Assembly (NCBI RefSeq): GCF_014274465.1
Contig: NZ_CP060394.1
Span: 3,534,001 to 3,598,000, forward strand
Direction: 5' to 3'
Length of the DNA stretch: 64,000 bases
From: Alloacidobacterium dinghuense
GTDB lineage: Bacteria; Acidobacteriota; Terriglobia; Terriglobales; Acidobacteriaceae
In this document: positions 62,166-64,000 of the stretch, one piece after another
How positions within the stretch are numbered: position 1 is the first letter of the stretch
Layout of the letters: each line of letters opens with the position of its first letter
Notes under the pieces: generated by a model
Seen by the model: the letters and a program-made list of their open reading frames with translations, nothing else
What the model was told of the DNA's origin: nothing
Database searches by the model: none
Position numbers and translations under genes: made by a program

Positions 62166-62242
62166 CGGGGCGTAGCGCAGTCTGGTAGCGCATCTGCTTT
62201 GGGAGCAGAGGGTCGGGGGTTCGAATCCCTCCGCCCCGACCA
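62166..62242 (+). tRNA. tRNA-Pro (anticodon TGG)
   Basis: CGGGGCG pairs with CGCCCCG, followed by A and encoded CCA. The anticodon arm TCTGC-TTTGGGA-GCAGA gives TGG. The region downstream has only gene relics, so its 3' end may have served as an integration site. Confidence 0.97.
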
Positions 62243-62860
62243 ATAAGACGTTTAGTTTCAGTAATTTTTGAGATGTGGATACCATAGCGGATACCGGTTT
62301 GCATTAGTCGAAGCGAAGTTAAAGCGAACTCGATGAGTATTCTTGAGACCATTGGAGGGAAGCAATATCACCCCTGTTCGTTTTAGTGTCAACGGTGGGT
62401 AAGACTAGGCGCGCTCCATAAGGTACAGATATAAGCAAGTTGATCTGATTGAGGTCAGTCTGGCGGGGCCCTCTAAATGCTATGCAGGATGCGGTCTTCA
62501 GGCTGAACGCATTTGCCCTCCACCCCACCTCGAGCTAGAACGACTGCAAGGCCGAGTGATTATTCCCGAATGAATATCTTGTCTCGACCTTGCTAGGCAG
62601 AAGCAGAACGAGAGGATTCACTTCTGAGATGTCGGTCGCTCGGCGCGTAGTTCCGTATGCCACCTATCGCTGCGGACCTTATGAATGACGACGACCACAG
62701 ATGAGCTTTCATCTCTGGATCGTTGCACTATCAAGAGCGATTTGTCGTGTCATTGGCAGTTGTCGCACCGGCGGCGCGACTTTTTTCAGCAGACCAGTGC
62801 GCGGCTGCTGATAGTTCTCCAATCGTAATTGTCATCGCGAAGAGCGCTCCGTCTGCTGCT
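62243..62860. other. Gene-poor region after tRNA-Pro
   Basis: Open frames here lack family features or ribosome-binding sites. The words TGGATACCATAGCGGATACCG follow the tRNA by about 30 bp and look like a duplicated GGATACC unit. No integrase or intact mobile gene is seen. Confidence 0.35.
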
Positions 62861-63270
62861 GGCGCCTTACTCCCCAGCAGTGTGCCCGCAAGTTGGCAGC
62901 ATCGGTGGAAATCACCTCATTTACGTTCATCGTTCATGTTGAATTGCGTGCCGCTTCCAGTCATCTAGACGTGTGGGGGGAACACGTCCTGAAGATTGCC
63001 CGCAAGGATTTCATCGCAGACTTGGACGATTAACTTGTGGGGCTGGTCGTCAAGACGTTTTCCGGCGTGATTAGCATTAGCTGCGGCCTTTTTTAGAGTG
63101 GCGTATGCGGCGATCATCTCGCGCGGGATCAGATCTTGTCCGATGCAGAAGTGGTCAAGCGAGCGTTGCATCTGGGCGCCCCACAATGCAGTGCTCGGCA
63201 CTTCAACTGCGCCAATGCTATCGGTTTCCTTCCGACTGTATTGCTCCTTCGACGTACTGATTGCATCCAT
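62861..63270 (-). pseudogene. fumC: Class II fumarase (fumC) pseudogene, N-terminal part
   Basis: The ATG at 63270 has GGGAG upstream. The 101-residue frame matches Fum[64 protein letters not shown]. The Trp codon of the next motif is a TAG. Beyond it MTGSGTQFNMN, then after a frame change NVNEVIS, then after a second shift CCQLAGTLLGSKAP are still readable. From about 62860 the similarity ends, so the catalytic C-terminal two thirds are lost. Confidence 0.85.
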
Positions 63271-63465
63271 CGTTTTCTCCCTTTGGAAACTTCTCTTTCA
63301 GCACAACAATTCAGTTTTTTAACAGAGGTTTAAAACCTCCACATGCTCCGTGATCGCCTGTAATGACGCCAATCGGCCCTGCAGCGATTGCAATTCACAT
63401 CCTCAACCCACCTAGTCCTGCTCATCGGGGTTGCGCTCCCTGAAAATCCAGTCGCGTATGTAAGG
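63271..63465. other. Short region between two gene relics
   Basis: Apart from the GGGAG before the fumC relic, no gene or strong signal is seen. Confidence 0.3.
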
Positions 63466-63771
63466 TCAAGCGCATTGGATCGTCACAATGTGCATTCCCA
63501 CACGCAAATATTCGCAGCGTTTAGCGAAGCTGAAGCGGAGTGCTCGCGCAGCCCTGAGCAGGGCTCCGGTAGGGCGTACTTCTTCAACACCTTTAGAGGC
63601 CAGTCCCGCTTGGCGCAGCCAGCTGAAGACGTCTTGATCTGTCTCGAAGAAATCTTCTTTGCCGGAAGGAGTCGGCCATTCCGTGTTCAAAAAGTCCAGA
63701 GCCGAATTGCTTGCGAGGAATACTCCCCTCTTCTCCACTGACCTCGAATTCTTAGACATCAATTCAAGCAT
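63466..63771 (-). pseudogene. ABATE-domain (CGNR zinc-finger type) regulator fragment
   Basis: About 80 residues match the N-terminal ABATE domain of stress-related CGNR regulators: SNSALDFLNTEWPTPSG, DQDVFSWLRQAGL and GALLRAARALR. After that the frame turns to unrelated sequence and stops. The zinc-finger C-terminus (CGNR) is missing. It is probably a truncated pseudogene. Confidence 0.65.
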
Positions 63772-64000
63772 AGCTTTTCTTGACAGGGTAAACCTCTATG
63801 AGTGATAGAAGCCGGTGTCGGACATAATTCAACACCAGAAATTGATGACAACTAATGGTGTTGCGATTTACTTTTTGCACTCGGAAGCAACTGGGTTTGG
63901 TCCCACAATCTGGGAACTCTTTGGCAGTTTTCTGACAGAAAACTACCCAAAGGCCGAAAGACGTTATCGGGCCTTTGAAGGTCAATCGCTAACAAAAACT
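63772..64000. other. Window end without recognised gene
   Basis: A 73-residue minus-strand frame at 63764-63985 has no family features and overlaps the ABATE relic start. I see nothing firm here. Confidence 0.3.

Noticed and set aside
62088-62352. Two minus-strand frames over tRNA-Pro reading GAEGFEPPTLCSQSRCATRL and GGGIRTPDPLLPKQMRYQTA
   Set aside because: These are well-known false translations of the reverse strand of tRNA genes; the tRNA structure explains them fully.
62723-62968. Plus-strand frame of 81 residues
   Set aside because: It is antisense to the fumC relic and has no features of its own.

Overview
The window looks like a chromosome segment of an acidobacterium, most likely family Acidobacteriaceae (class Terriglobia). 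The assignment rests on family content, not on a marker gene. The evidence is an ADOP-type duplicated permease behind a PadR gene, a large Oar-like TonB-dependent receptor with an N-terminal carboxypeptidase-regulatory domain, UPF0182, DUF6629, DUF4380 and DUF3467 proteins, SPOR and TolB-TPR proteins, moderately high GC, and GC-rich dyad repeats between genes. Four tRNA genes are present (Leu-TAG, Arg-TCT, His-GTG, Pro-TGG). No rRNA, CRISPR array or intact insertion sequence was seen.

Layout. 1-6.2 kb holds a HugZ-like protein, a secreted metallo-beta-lactamase-fold hydrolase, a GntR/UTRA regulator convergent with a DoxX gene (related dyad operators lie in front of both), an AcoR-type GAF sensor fused to an AraC DNA-binding domain, and a short histidine kinase with a frameshift. 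6.4-15.2 kb has a PadR/ADOP pair, an N-acyl-D-amino-acid deacylase homologue with an altered metal site, a UPF0182 membrane protein and a DUF6629 protein. 15.4-27.6 kb is the most striking region: a one-strand cluster of eight tightly spaced genes, mostly overlapping or nearly so, with predicted export signals. They encode a TonB receptor, a Tat-exported SelA-like PLP enzyme, a bicupin, a dihaem cytochrome c, an SMP-30 lactonase, a triple-RidA protein, a DUF4380 protein and a PQQ dehydrogenase. Together they could form a periplasmic pathway that takes up, oxidises and deaminates an amino sugar or related compound; this is inference.

28.8-35.4 kb (+ strand) carries tRNA-Leu, a DUF3467 protein, a GT-C glycosyltransferase, a TolB-TPR protein, NfeD, a slipin and a SPOR protein. 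35.4-45.1 kb (- strand) carries a compact run for nucleoside salvage and cell-envelope work: mtnP, a PfkB kinase, a GT-C protein, an MgtC-like protein, a DapF homologue lacking both catalytic cysteines, an LD-carboxypeptidase, mpl and plsC, preceded by a secreted HExxH protein. 45.1-49.6 kb (+) has ygfZ, a DUF1844 protein, a PhnP-like hydrolase, ribF and a small outer-membrane barrel.

49.8-61.5 kb is mixed: Ku, a pseudo-esterase, a FecR-like protein with a decayed tail copy next to it, trpG/pabA with a GNAT gene, several small exported proteins of unknown role, and a DUF72/YheT/hypothetical run that ends inside tRNA-Arg. After a DUF4112 protein and tRNA-Pro, the last 1.7 kb has no intact gene and contains remains of fumC and of an ABATE-domain gene, which suggests a decayed island edge.
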